Below are positions 12,331 to 23,100 of a DNA stretch of 64,000 nucleotides, one piece after another (positions within the stretch are counted from its first letter, which is position 1; each line of letters starts with the position of its first letter). Below the pieces are notes generated by a model, which had not been told where the DNA came from, searched no databases, and was given only the letters and a program-made list of their open reading frames with translations. The position numbers and the translations under genes were made by a program. The DNA is from Mactromeris polynyma (lineage: Eukaryota > Mollusca > Bivalvia > Venerida > Mactridae). The stretch lies in contig JASFXZ010000013.1 of the NCBI GenBank assembly GCA_032209605.1, positions 11,243,901 to 11,307,900 of the forward strand. Direction: 5' to 3'.

Positions 12331-12615
12331 TCACTGGTCATTTACAGCGCTGTGCAGCATGATGTCCTTCACATTTACTGCACCTGTGTTATTTTTACAT
12401 TGTTGTCTAAGGCAGTTGCCGAACCTTTTGTATTCCCAACAAATGCCACGTTGTTGCATGATGTGGATTGGTTTTTTATTGCTGCTGTCTGAGGGACGAA
12501 AATTATCTTCAGAAATCATGCAGTGTAGATATGTTTCTGTATGAACAGAACCCCATGGTGCACAAGTGACCGCCCTGAGCTGACTAAATTTCTGATCATA
12601 CAATGACCAATACAT
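12331..12615 (-). pseudogene. DIRS-like gag fragment with zinc-knuckle remnant
   Basis: The fragment has about 94 codons. The start, WSLYDQKFSQLRAVTCAPWG, resembles the W..YD..FR.LR....PW segment of DIRS gag proteins. Near residue 58 the sequence GICWEYKRFGNCLRQQCK shows the first cysteines of a C-x-C-type knuckle. The expected downstream F-x-H-x-C part is lost. Diverged gag N-terminal sequence may extend rightwards to about 13260, where an antisense frame is open. It precedes the RT fragment in the element. Confidence 0.65.
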
Positions 12616-13263
12616 ACCATGATTGGCATTGGTTTTATATTATTGTCATGTACTGGAACATTTGATGTGCCCCATCCTGGTACACGTGTATGTGTATATG
12701 TCTGTATACTCCTGTAATGCTCTGCACCAAGTCATACTACTTGGTATTTGTTTGGGAGCGGCTTTTTGAATGAATGTAATAGTATTGTTATTGATTTGTT
12801 TTGTAGTTGTTTCTGCCATGGAAGTGTCCGAAAATGAACCTGAGCTAAATCAACATATTCTCTGTTTATTTTCTTTTCTTTTAATTTAACCGGCACTGTT
12901 GGATGAAATCATGAAAATGTACCTAAATCAACAGGCTCTTATGATGTTAAATATTCATGCATGGGAATACTTATGCCCATATCACTGTATCTGAGTCACC
13001 ATCTCCCTCCGAACCAAATAAGTCGTTATGTTCATCGATAACACAAGAGCTGCTACTATTACATGAAATGTTACTGCTATTGCCCCTACCATCAGTTTTT
13101 GTCCTTTTGGAACTGTTACTATCACTTTGTAATGACAGTCGCGATCAAATTAGCCAATTCATTAGCTGTTGCCCCATATGTATTGGCCACTTTTAGCTTT
13201 TATTTTGCCTCTAGTGTCAGTTGCAGGCTGACGTTAACGCATTCTGAAACTAGTTTAATATAA

Positions 13264-14944
13264 AACATAAACAAATGTAATGTACGTATGATTATGACCA
13301 AATTAATGTTCTCAATGTTGTCGTAATGAGGGCAGCAACTGACTTTTAACATGGAAACAACAAGTCTATGTAATGGTTAACTGATATGAGTATAAATGAG
13401 CTGACCATAAATATATAGGCTTTCTAATCATCAAGTATTTTTTGACATTGCATAAGGTAAAAAACCTGCGTCAATACATTTTAAGTATGTTTAAAACTCC
13501 TGGAGCAGCATATATCATACAAGTGTATTATGCAAGATGACATAACAAAAGGCAAACTAGCCCATGCGTCTAACATGATAGGTATGTTATAAATACATGG
13601 AACAACATGGCATAATCCTACATTGAAAGGAAGTAAATATTGCACAGTGCCAATAAGCACACTTCTCAATATACTACATGTGTGATATAAGACTGTCCAT
13701 AAGTGGGCCTCAATGCATACTGACATTGCATAGGGCATAAGCCCATGCGTCACATGCCAAACATCATAAACACTGACTTAAACATCCATTAATACATTTC
13801 TAAATATTTATGTTTTCCAAGCGTATATTGGATGTGTATGACATAAGCCAATATTGCAATGTCATTTTCTATATATATGTATATGGAAAGAGAGAGAATA
13901 AGTTGCTTCACGGAACGCCATATCCACAATCAGGGTATATATAACACGTCGTATATGTCAAAAATTCTTTGTGACTCCAGTTTTGGCATCATCAAATACA
14001 GCAGGTTCAAGAATGATAACTTCAAGTTGGAACCTTTGTTGTCTGGTTTCTATTTGTCGCCCTTTAATTGAGAAAATAATAATTCGGGCGTTTGACTTCA
14101 GTTTATATATTGTTGATACTGAATCTCATCAAAACCAATGGTTTTCCAAGTTGTATATGGAACACAGCATTATGGACATGATCCTGGAAATGCATGTATT
14201 AAGAGGGGAACAATGTAAACCTGGAAACAAATTATCAACATTAACATGTATGCATTGATTGTACAATGAATACCACCAAAACAGAATACCATTTCCTCTT
14301 AGTTTGTCCTAAAATATATCTTCTTCGCTATGTCGAAAGGAAAACCTACACATCTTTGAAAACTACACTGTACTTATATTATTATTTGTGTAAAATTTGA
14401 GTCTGACTTTTTGTAACTGTACCATCATATTCCATTTTTCTCTTACCTACTATATACATGTATGTGGCAAAAACTATGTAAAATGTTTAATGCCGAAATT
14501 AAATGTATTATAGTGTATTGTATATTTATCAAACTTTGCTTAATGTAAATATTTATCATCATATATATTGACTTTTTTTAGAATAGACTTGAGATAAAAT
14601 ATTTGCTTGGTTAATTATTGGGTGACAATAGCTCGACCTTATAAGGTGTTAAATTTAACGCAGTAAAACATACCATAACATATTTTTGCGATGATATTGT
14701 TTAACTTTATACTTAAAAGGGGAATTAATCATATTAATGCTGTTAGTATTGTTAGTATGGGCAGGTGGCCTGAATCATCAAATAATGAATTGAATTGAAG
14801 TTGTCATACATATGTTACAATTATTCTGACAAATACCCTACATTACTTACATAAAATAATTATACATGCATGATAATCGCTATTCATTTCACAATTGTTA
14901 TATTAATTTTGTGCAAAACAGAAATCATTCAGCGAATAATATAC
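13264..14944. other. Non-coding stretch with a fragment of a dispersed repeat
   Basis: About 13880-13950 has GAAAGAGAGAGAATAAGTTG and ACGGAACGCCATATCCACA. This is a diverged copy of the repeat that forms the foldback at 15945-16765. The remainder shows no supported gene. Confidence 0.5.
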
Positions 14945-15150
14945 GTGTAAAACATACTTTCAGTATGCATACATTCACTTTAGTTGTACGTGTATCTTCA
15001 AACTGAGACAGCGTAATAAAACACACTTTCAGTATTCATACATTCACTTTAGTTGTACATGTATCTTCAAACTTAGACAGCGTAATAAAACAATAAAACA
15101 CACTTTCAGTATGCATACATTCACTTTAGTTGTACGTGTATCGTAATAAA
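14945..15150. repeat. Tandem repeat, about 70-bp unit, three copies
   Basis: Each unit carries CTTTCAGTAT(G/T)CATACATT followed by CACTTTAGTTGTAC(G/A)TGTA and GCGTAATAAAAC. The third unit is shortened. Confidence 0.85.
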
Positions 15151-15461
15151 ACAACAAAACTTATTATCTACGACACTGATAATATTTGAAAATTAAAGCA
15201 TCCAGATTTCATTCCATAGAATGATCAGGATTATAGAGCAAAACCTAGTATTTGATTATTCAAACCCGTCAGAAAGTTGGACATGGTGCATAAGAACAGA
15301 GTATCAGTACACGATAAGGATTGGTTTAATTACAAAACATTCGGTAGTGTTAAGAAATCTCAGTATTCTGTGAATATAGTAATTTGGTAAAATATCGACT
15401 TCGACAATAATTTATCGGCTCAGTCATTGAAGATTTTGTGGGGGAAACTGTTCTCAACGTT

Positions 15462-15735
15462 TATTAGTGAACAGTTCAATTCGACAACGTCTGTATGTTT
15501 TAAAATAAAGTTTATAAGTGAACAGTACAGTTCGACAACGTCTGTATGTTTTAAAATAAAGTTTATTAGTGAACAGTACAATTCGACAACGTCTGTATGT
15601 TTTAAAATAAAGTTTATTAGTGAACAGTTCAATTCGACAACGTCTGTATGTTTTAAAATAAAGTTTATTAGTGAACAGTACAATTCGAATTTAATAAAAA
15701 CAACGTCTGTATGTTTTAATATAAAACAAAAATCT
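15462..15735. repeat. 51-bp tandem array, about five units, open on both strands
   Basis: Each unit has TTTATTAGTGAACAGT, then CAATTCGACAACGTCTGTAT, then GTTTTAAAATAAAG. The period of 51 bp is 17 codons, so one stop-free unit gives a long frame on each strand automatically. The last unit has a small insertion. I do not treat either frame as a gene. Confidence 0.9.
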
Positions 15736-15944
15736 TGTTAGCTTTAGTATTAGATGCCGCATTGGATACACCGTATGTTAAGTTTGAAGTTATAATTGCT
15801 ATATCTTATACCATAAATTGCATATATTTTTATTATAGTGTATTTCATTGTTTTCTACATTGAACGTGGAAGCTTTCCTTTGATTTTGGTATTAAGTGAT
15901 AGATGAAAAATACGTTTAGTAGTTAGAATATACCAACAAAGATC

Positions 15945-16765
15945 ATCCATGAGAAAGAGAGAGTAAGGTGTTACAGGGAACGCCACATACACAAGACAAT
16001 ACCTCACCATACAGACCCCCGGGAAAACAACATTCTACAAAACAGTAAGCACTGAAGAGGTGCAGGGTAAACATGTTTGGAACTATGGGTACAAGGTGTA
16101 GTATGGAACAACTAAGACGATTTTAGAGGGACAACAAGGAGAAATACACTACGGAACAAGTAAAGAAAGTCAGTAATAATAGGTCGAAAGTAGGGAGGGG
16201 GGGAATAGAACTGCTCACGGGGAAAGAGGAACTTAACACGTTCAAGCCCGTTTTTAGTCTTATGATATTATCTTATTGAAAAAGTTTCACGATTATTAAC
16301 TAGATAGCTAGATAATTATCGCGATAATTAAGTGGTTAACACGAAACAATTCGCGAACGTTATCATGTTAAGTGATGGCAGTAATAAGCCACCATACGTA
16401 CTTTATGTGTCTCAATATAATACATGTACTAGGAAAAGTGAGTGTCATTCAATACCTTCATTCAAACACGGCATTGAAGAAAAGCAATTCATACGCATAA
16501 TTATGTATGTTTGCTATTAAATAAAACATCCAATGATATTAGCATGTTACTGCAGGTCGTTTACAAGGCAAACTGTTTCGACTGGTGTTTTCAATATTTC
16601 AGCAAAGGCCATTCCTTGCTTCCCTGTTTCCTTGCGTACTTACCCTTGTACCTCCTCAATGGCTGATGTTTTGTGGACTGTGTTGTTTTCCCGGAGGTAT
16701 GTCACGGTAGAGAGGCAGTGTATGTGGCGTTCCTGTAGCAACTTATACTCTCTTCCATTAATGTG
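15945..16765. repeat. Foldback element: about 190-bp inverted repeat arms around a 430-bp spacer
   Basis: The left arm (about 15945-16130) runs from GAGAGAGTAAGG through GGGAACGCCACATACACA to GAAGAGGTGCAGGGTA. The right arm (about 16560-16765) is its diverged reverse complement. Further copies occur at about 13880-13950 and 57640-57890. In the right arm the minus strand is open for about 49 codons, including KLHINGREYKLLQERHIHC and VTYLRENNTVHKTSAIEEVQ. The repeat may therefore derive from a coding sequence of unknown family. Confidence 0.75.
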
Positions 16766-17055
16766 AAGTTTCGACCTACCCAATCTCATGATAAAAATTA
16801 TGCCGACTTTGCCGCCGTTTGTGTGATATTTTCAAAGAAATTGATATTTAGAATAATAACACTGATCATTTTAATCATATTCTGGGATATATTGACACAG
16901 GGTGGCAGACAATACATGCAATAGTATTAGTTTTACGTTTGCGTAAATCCACAATTATGATTGTTCCAGCCAATATCGATTTATAGCATTCATGTTTTAT
17001 TATACATCACAACGCATGTATGGAAGCATCCAACTGTGGGCTAGATGTTACATCA

Positions 17056-17065
17056 TATATATAGG
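17056..17065 (+). promoter_or_regulatory. Possible TATA box of the PAN-domain gene
   Basis: TATATATAGG lies 63 bp upstream of the chosen ATG at 17128, a spacing that leaves room for a short leader. In AT-rich DNA this may be chance. Confidence 0.3.
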
Positions 17066-17127
17066 TTTAAACAGATATCATAATTTGTCAGTTGTTTCCC
17101 AGCTATCGAAGAGAAACTACTTGGATC

Positions 17128-19377
17128 ATGTTGGTCATAAAAAAGTTCATGATCCTCATGCATTTCGGTTTAGCTTTTGGGGCATGTCGTAAATATTATT
17201 TCAACATAAAAGAAGTAGGAGTATGTTATCAGCTATACGATGGCGTTATTCGCGACGTCTATGGCATCATGTCTCTTACAGGATGTTCGATTCTTTGCGC
17301 CAAAGACAATTGCTGTTCTGTCTTGTTCGATGAAATGTCTCAACGCTGTATCGCATATTCTGCCTTTGCAACAAGCAGTGTGACTGGATGTGGATGGAAG
17401 TATGCGGAAAATGACTTGGTGAGTACACAGATCTATGTTTACAAAGATTAATAAATCGGTAAATTCTCAAATCTGTTTACTATAAAAGGAATCAAAATAT
17501 GAAATTTAAGTACTGAATGAAGAAGTTGAGCGTGAATGCCACAATTGCGTGGACACCCTAAAAGTACTAGGAGACATAACAATACACATACACGTAAACA
17601 TTAATGAAATCAAAACGTACACACGACATAAACATAATTGATGGTTGAACTTGCATCAAATATCAGCATTATATTAGCATGTCTTCAATAATTACGTCAC
17701 TATTGGCATTTAAAGATCCGATTACTTTAATAGACACGAAACTATACCAAACATGACAAGAATAATAAGACTCGGAAACTTATGATTATAATCGTGATGC
17801 TATATTTTAAACAATGAATAATGTATGATATAAAAAGTATTTAATTATTTGAGCATTATTGGTAATTACTTTGTATCCTCAAGATAACTTTTACTATGAA
17901 AATATTGTACATGTATTTCTGTATTTTACATAGTCAACGAAACGAAATGGCATACTATTATAAAATAACATGTTATTATACATGCATATGGTTTCAAACC
18001 AGAAAAATAAACATAATAACTGATAAAAATGAAATCAGATGTATATCAAGTTTCCAAATATTTGTTAATGACTTGAATAAAATGTTATCATTAAAGGAAT
18101 ATAATAATAAAATGTTCGATATACAGGTATTTACAATATTTATGCTGAGATCGTTATACAACAGTTCGACGTATTTTGAACTGATACATCGATATTTTTG
18201 TTTTCAGGACATGTGTAACCCATGTGATCATGGTTACAGTTACGACGCTTCGGACAACAAGTGTCGCAGTGGTATGTATGGTCGTCTGTCTTCATACCCA
18301 GTACCTTTTTACGTAGAATACAAATCTGTGTAATGTCTAATAGTATAACCGTAAGGAAAGTCGTTCTAAACGCAAAAGTCATCAGTTTATTGGTCTTTCA
18401 AATCACAGTTTCACGCAGTCCATTTGCGAGCGATTAATACCGTTAACTTTGATATCTAATGCGATAATATTAACTGCAGCAAACTAGTAATATTGCAAAT
18501 ACATATCAATTCTTGCGGGCAGTATTTTTCCATCAGCCTGATTCCAGTGAATCTATACCAAATATGTATCACGTGTCCAAATATTGCAATAAAACATGTC
18601 CAACGGCTTACATGAGGTAACGGAGAAACAGCGACTATTGATGTAACTTTATACAAGGTGTTGGGTTTATCCAATGATTGCCTATTTGGTCATGTTAGGT
18701 TGAACAGCAATATGAAATAGTCTAATTCATAATTTAATTTATTGCTCATTGTTTTATTTAACTCATCAACGACTGTTTAGTATACTTAAGTATATTACCT
18801 ATTTTAATAATTTAAGTGGATCTCAGCCGTAGGTCAGTGTTCACATGTCAAATTCTGTAAATTTATATTAATCGGACAATATATTCCCACTAAAGACGAC
18901 ACTGCAATCATCAATTACATTAAAATTATGACAATGCTTTGTAGAGGTAATTTCATTCAAATCATTTAAAAGCCATATTTCCGACGTATAAGTCATTGTC
19001 CAAATAATACGTCTATACAATGTTCATTATTTCTATTATAAATGACATTGTAACTTTAAACATCGAATGTATTTGTATATCTGTTTTATACCTGTGATAT
19101 AAAAGCAACTGATTTGACCATTTCAGACTGTATGTCGTACGGTTCGACATTTGGAAGATTTGATGGATACCTTATAGGCGGTTACAACAATCGCGTGATA
19201 AGTGTTAGTTCGGAACAAGCATGCAAGGATGCGTGTACTGCTGAGACTACGTTTGAATGCCGGACTGCAGAACTGAGCTCTGTTGGAACGTGTTACTTGT
19301 CAGTAGAGACTGCACTGACAACACCTGACAGCTACGTTCAAGGTTCATACACACTGTGGCAAAGAAATTGTGCTTAA
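17128..19377 (+). CDS. Small secreted protein with two PAN/Apple-like domains (three exons)
   Basis: Proposed exons are 17128-17418, 18208-18271 and 19127-19377, together 606 bp, giving 201 residues plus stop. Junctions are TTG/GTGAGT, TTTTCAG/GACATG, AGTG/GTATGT and TTTCAG/ACTG, and the phases (0 then 1) match. The start gives a signal peptide MLVIKKFMILMHFGLAFGAC. Domain 1 (about residues 20-95) has TGCSILCAKDNCCSVLFDEM and QRCIAYSAF. Exon 2 encodes a cysteine-rich link, CNPCDHGYSYDASDNKCRSD. Domain 2 (about 120-200) has SSEQACKDACTAETTFECRT, GTCYLSVETAL and a terminal WQRNCA. The C...C...FxC...C.LS pattern is that of PAN/Apple folds, which bind proteins or carbohydrates outside the cell. 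Partner and pathway are unknown. No transmembrane segment is seen. Long introns are AT-rich without other exons. Confidence 0.75.
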
Positions 19378-20640
19378 CATGGAGCTACAGTAACGCACAA
19401 GTTATAACATTGGTCTTGAACGTATTCGGATAAACATTTATTGGCGTGTAGTACTAACTAACGTGCATTTGACTTTCAATCTTTATAAAATGTTATAATA
19501 CTTTATATTCAGATATTGGAAGTGTCACATTTGCATAAAACATTTAAAGTTATATTATCATCTAAAATCGCTTTTTGAATATAAAGTAATATATGACTAA
19601 AGTATTGCATTAAATGAGAAATGAAATAATCTTTCAAACAATTACAGAAACACATAATATCCTCTAATGAATATGAAAGAGATTAATTTTGTAACAATCT
19701 TTCATGATACAATTTATGTGGAAGAATTTCATTTGATGAAAATATTTACGGATACAACCGTTTGATTATGTAGAAAGCGCTTTCTTCTTGTGTTGTGTTA
19801 TATTGTGCTAATCAAATTTCGTCCGTTTATAAACAAGTTACAAATTATAAATTTATAATATGGTATGGAGTATTCATTTTACATTCTGAAAATGGACTCC
19901 ACATTGCATTTTGTTCAGAAAGAAAATATTTCAATAGGCCTACAACAATGTTTTGGTTTTTATGATATTTGTCACAAGAAAAACTGTTGGTAACATTTCA
20001 TTACTAGTATGGTGTATTAGTGGACATAAATAATTGAACACTATTTATAACATAACATACGGACGGATTAGAGATGTAATAACACACATGGATTATATTC
20101 GAGAATTCACTAGTGAAATAATAACTCACGTGCGTGACGTCACAACAAAACGAGCGTGACTTAGACGCGCTCAAATGATGTAGACATTGTTTAATATATT
20201 ATATTCTATTTCTGTATGACGTTTTTTCATTGAAAAGTATTGTTTTGTTAATTTGAATATGATCTGTGATATAATCATGTAAACTCTTAGTTAATGGTTG
20301 AAAAATAAAACTAGATCTAGAGTCTTTTTGTTGCGTCAGCTTTTGTTTTCCAAACACCGAATTACACACGTCATAATCTTGGACCAATAGGTCCCAGCCA
20401 TAATTTGATGGCACATATGGAGGTCTTGATAAAATCAACTGTTTCTTCTTATGTCATATATGGAATCTTACATTCGTGGTCATTTTTATTGACTTTATAG
20501 AGCAAATATCACTTTTCAATTGAGTGAACAAAACGTTAACATCGATGTTGTTTTCGCCAGATACACTACGAACCAAGACTTGTGACCTTTATTATATACA
20601 ATTATCTAATTAGTATCCAAATAAATGTTTCCACACATTC
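19378..20640. other. Downstream non-coding stretch of the PAN-domain gene
   Basis: Candidate polyadenylation words occur in the first 300 bp (ATTAAA near 19608). No further gene is supported. Confidence 0.5.
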
Positions 20641-20649
20641 ACGTTGTTT

Positions 20650-21245
20650 TCACGAAATAACATGCCATACATATTAATCACGCACATAAATAACATGCTC
20701 TACATATTAATCACGTACATAAATAACATGCTCTACATATTAATCCAGAACATAAATAACACGCCCTTCATATTAATCCAGTACATAAATGACACGCCCT
20801 TCATATTAATCCAGTACATGAATAACATGCTCTACATATTAATCACATACATAAATAACATGCTCTACATATTAATCACGTACATAAATAACATGCTGTA
20901 CATATTAATCCAGAACATAAATAACACGCCCTTCATATTAATCCAGTACATAAATAACATGCCCTGCCTATTAATTCAGTACATGAATAACATGCCCTAC
21001 ATATTAATCCAGTACATAAATAACATGCACTGCCTATTAATTCAGTACATGAATAACTTGCCCTACATATTAATCCAGTACATGAATAACATGCCCTACA
21101 TATTAATCCAGTACATGAATAACATGCCCTACATATTAATCCAGTTCATAAAAAACATGCCCTACATATTAATCCAGTACATGAATAACATGCGCTACAT
21201 ATTAATCCAGTACATAAAAGTATCTTGAACAAATATGGTTATACC
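20650..21245 (+). repeat. 33-bp minisatellite array A (about 17 units) with shared right flank
   Basis: Units average 33 bp: ATAAATAACATGC(C/T)CT, then ACATATTAATCCAGTAC, with variants ending ATCACGTAC, and ATTAATTCAG. The units are more diverged than in array B. The array ends with CATAAAAGTATCTTGAACAA plus ATA, which is also the exact right end of array B. The continuous 194-codon frame follows from a period divisible by three. Confidence 0.9.
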
Positions 21246-21299
21246 TATAACCGTGTACAAATGTTTTGTTCAATGTAATGATCAAGTTTATTGTGTATT

Positions 21300-22235
21300 A
21301 TGACAAAACTAGATGATATCTCCAATGACATCAAGAATGTTAATCATGATTTAAGTAAGATAAATAAATTGGAAGTTGAACTTGAAAAAGCCTTGCCGCA
21401 ACACTGTCTGATAATATCAGTCAACAAGTGGACAAGAGAGTAAATGGTGAAATAAAACGGGTAAATAAAGTCATAGATAAAAAAATGACACTTTCCGTGC
21501 AGATGTTAATAATGATATGGAAGAAATACAGGGTAAGCTCAATTCAATTACAGATACTCTTAGAGCTTTCAAGACTACTGAAGATATTTCTAGTAATATT
21601 ATATTGAAAAAACTACCCGAGTCTGCAAATGAACACGTTCTGACTAATGTCCAAACTTTAATCTGTGATGTTTTGAAACTATCTGATATTCAAGTTGTAT
21701 CTGCAAAACGAATGAAACATGATGTAATTCCAGATCTCCTGGTGTAGTTGTTGCAACTCTTCAAAACAGTGAAGCGCGAGATCAAGTGCTGAAAGCTAAG
21801 TCAGTGCTCAGGAATTCTCCTTTCAAATACATATATATATATGTAGATCGTACCAGAGATGAGAGGCGTGCAGCGCAAAATCTTCGTACAGTGGTTGATG
21901 CAATGAATAGGGGAGCTCGTGTATCATTACGTGGAAACAGGGTTTTTCTTTCCAATTCCTCAAGAGTCAACAGTGTGGGCATAAAAAGGTCCAATAATGG
22001 TGCTCAGAATGTACAAAATTCTAGTTCATATAGTCAAAATAGTGCCATTAGTCAAACTAGTGTAACTAATGCTGCAAATTCTGATGGTGGTCTCTACAAC
22101 TCAGTGTCATATTTTAATAGTAATAACAGGAACAATCAATGTCGTGAAGATCAGGATCATTGGGAATCGAGGATATCGGGGTCAGACTCAAAGTCAAGGT
22201 GGACAAGCTCGTGGACGTGGTTTCCAGAATAACAA
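21300..22235 (+). pseudogene. LINE ORF1 remnant
   Basis: It opens with MTKLDDISNDIKNVNHDLSK, a heptad-like coiled-coil start. It is frameshifted near 21393 and again near 21478 and 21744. The central part NIILKKLPESANEHVLTNVQ and DVLKLSDIQVVSAKRMK resembles the RNA-binding domain of L1-like ORF1 proteins. It continues with SEARDQVLKAKSVLRNSPFK and RTRDERRAAQNLRTVVDAMN. The tail is Ser/Asn-rich. In intact elements ORF1 binds the element RNA. This copy cannot be translated in one frame. Confidence 0.7.
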
Positions 22236-23100
22236 CAATAGGTAAAAATTGGGTTTTGGAATACAAAATTAATGGTTGGAGTTCAAACAAAAACTGTGAT
22301 AACAATTATTTAAGAAAACATTGTATTGACTATTTAGACTTTGATATTGTTGGTCTAGCAGAGACACATCTTACATATGAAAATGTCTTAGAAATTGATA
22401 ACTATACATGGTTTGGTAATAACCGAAAAAAATAGATGTAAATGCCAGATCTGGCTCTGGTGGAGAGGGTTTTTTAGTTAAAAAATGATTTTTTAAGTAA
22501 TTGTAATACATGTACATATGTTTTTGAAAACACATATAATGGTTTACTGTTGTTGTCTTATAAAAATAAATCAACAAAGTATAAATGTTTCATATGTGTG
22601 GCATACTTGCCTCCTAATAATTCATCTAGGCAGGTTGATGCTGACCGTTTTTATGATAACTAATTGTCATCCATTTATACATATTAACAGGAATGACCAA
22701 TCTTTATATGTAGGGACTTCATCAGCAGAATAGGAAATAATGATGATTTTATCTCTGGTGCTGATTGTTTTTACCTGAAAGAAACATCGTTGATTTTGCA
22801 ACAAATAGTCATGGGGAATTTTTTTTACAATATTTGATTGATAGTAACACATGTGTGTTAAATAATAGTAAGTTTGAGCAAAATGATTTCACTTCTATAT
22901 CTACTAAAGGATTTTCAGTGGTAGACTATTTTATTGTCCAACATCAATGTTTAAATTTGTTTGAACACTTTATATGTCACACGCATTACATATTTGATAT
23001 CCAATATTCACACATTAAATGGTCTAACACCAGATTCTATTCCGGATCACTCTGTTTTATCATGCGTGTTCAATTTACCATTACATACTGTTGATCATGA
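22235..23100 (+). pseudogene. LINE ORF2 endonuclease region remnant
   Basis: Fragments in several frames spell an APE-type endonuclease: the INGWSSN start, then YLDFDIVGLAETHLTYENV and NYTWFGNNR, with AETHL as the metal-binding glutamate region. SGSGGEGFLV follows, and later NIVDFATNSHGEFFLQYLID and STKGFSVVDYFIVQ. The intact domain nicks the target for reverse transcription. Here at least four frame changes or stops inactivate it. Confidence 0.7.

Larger units (their letters stand above)
10490..13260 (-). mobile_element. Degenerate DIRS-like (tyrosine-recombinase) retroelement
   Basis: Read on the minus strand, fragments occur in the order gag, reverse transcriptase, RNase H and a putative tyrosine recombinase. 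That is the order of DIRS/Ngaro-type retrotransposons, which lack the DDE integrase of LTR elements. Every domain is broken by stops and frameshifts. I could not recognise the terminal or internal repeats, so the ends are approximate. Confidence 0.7.

Noticed and set aside
12957..13263. Plus-strand leucine-rich frames
   Set aside because: They lie antisense to the DIRS-like gag region and have no features of their own.
17896..18333. A single 145-codon gene
   Set aside because: Only 18208-18271 is exon. The rest is AT-rich intron without codon bias.
20644..21228. A 194-codon repeat protein
   Set aside because: The frame follows from a 33-bp period, and the array is diverged. There are no start context or splice signals and no domain.
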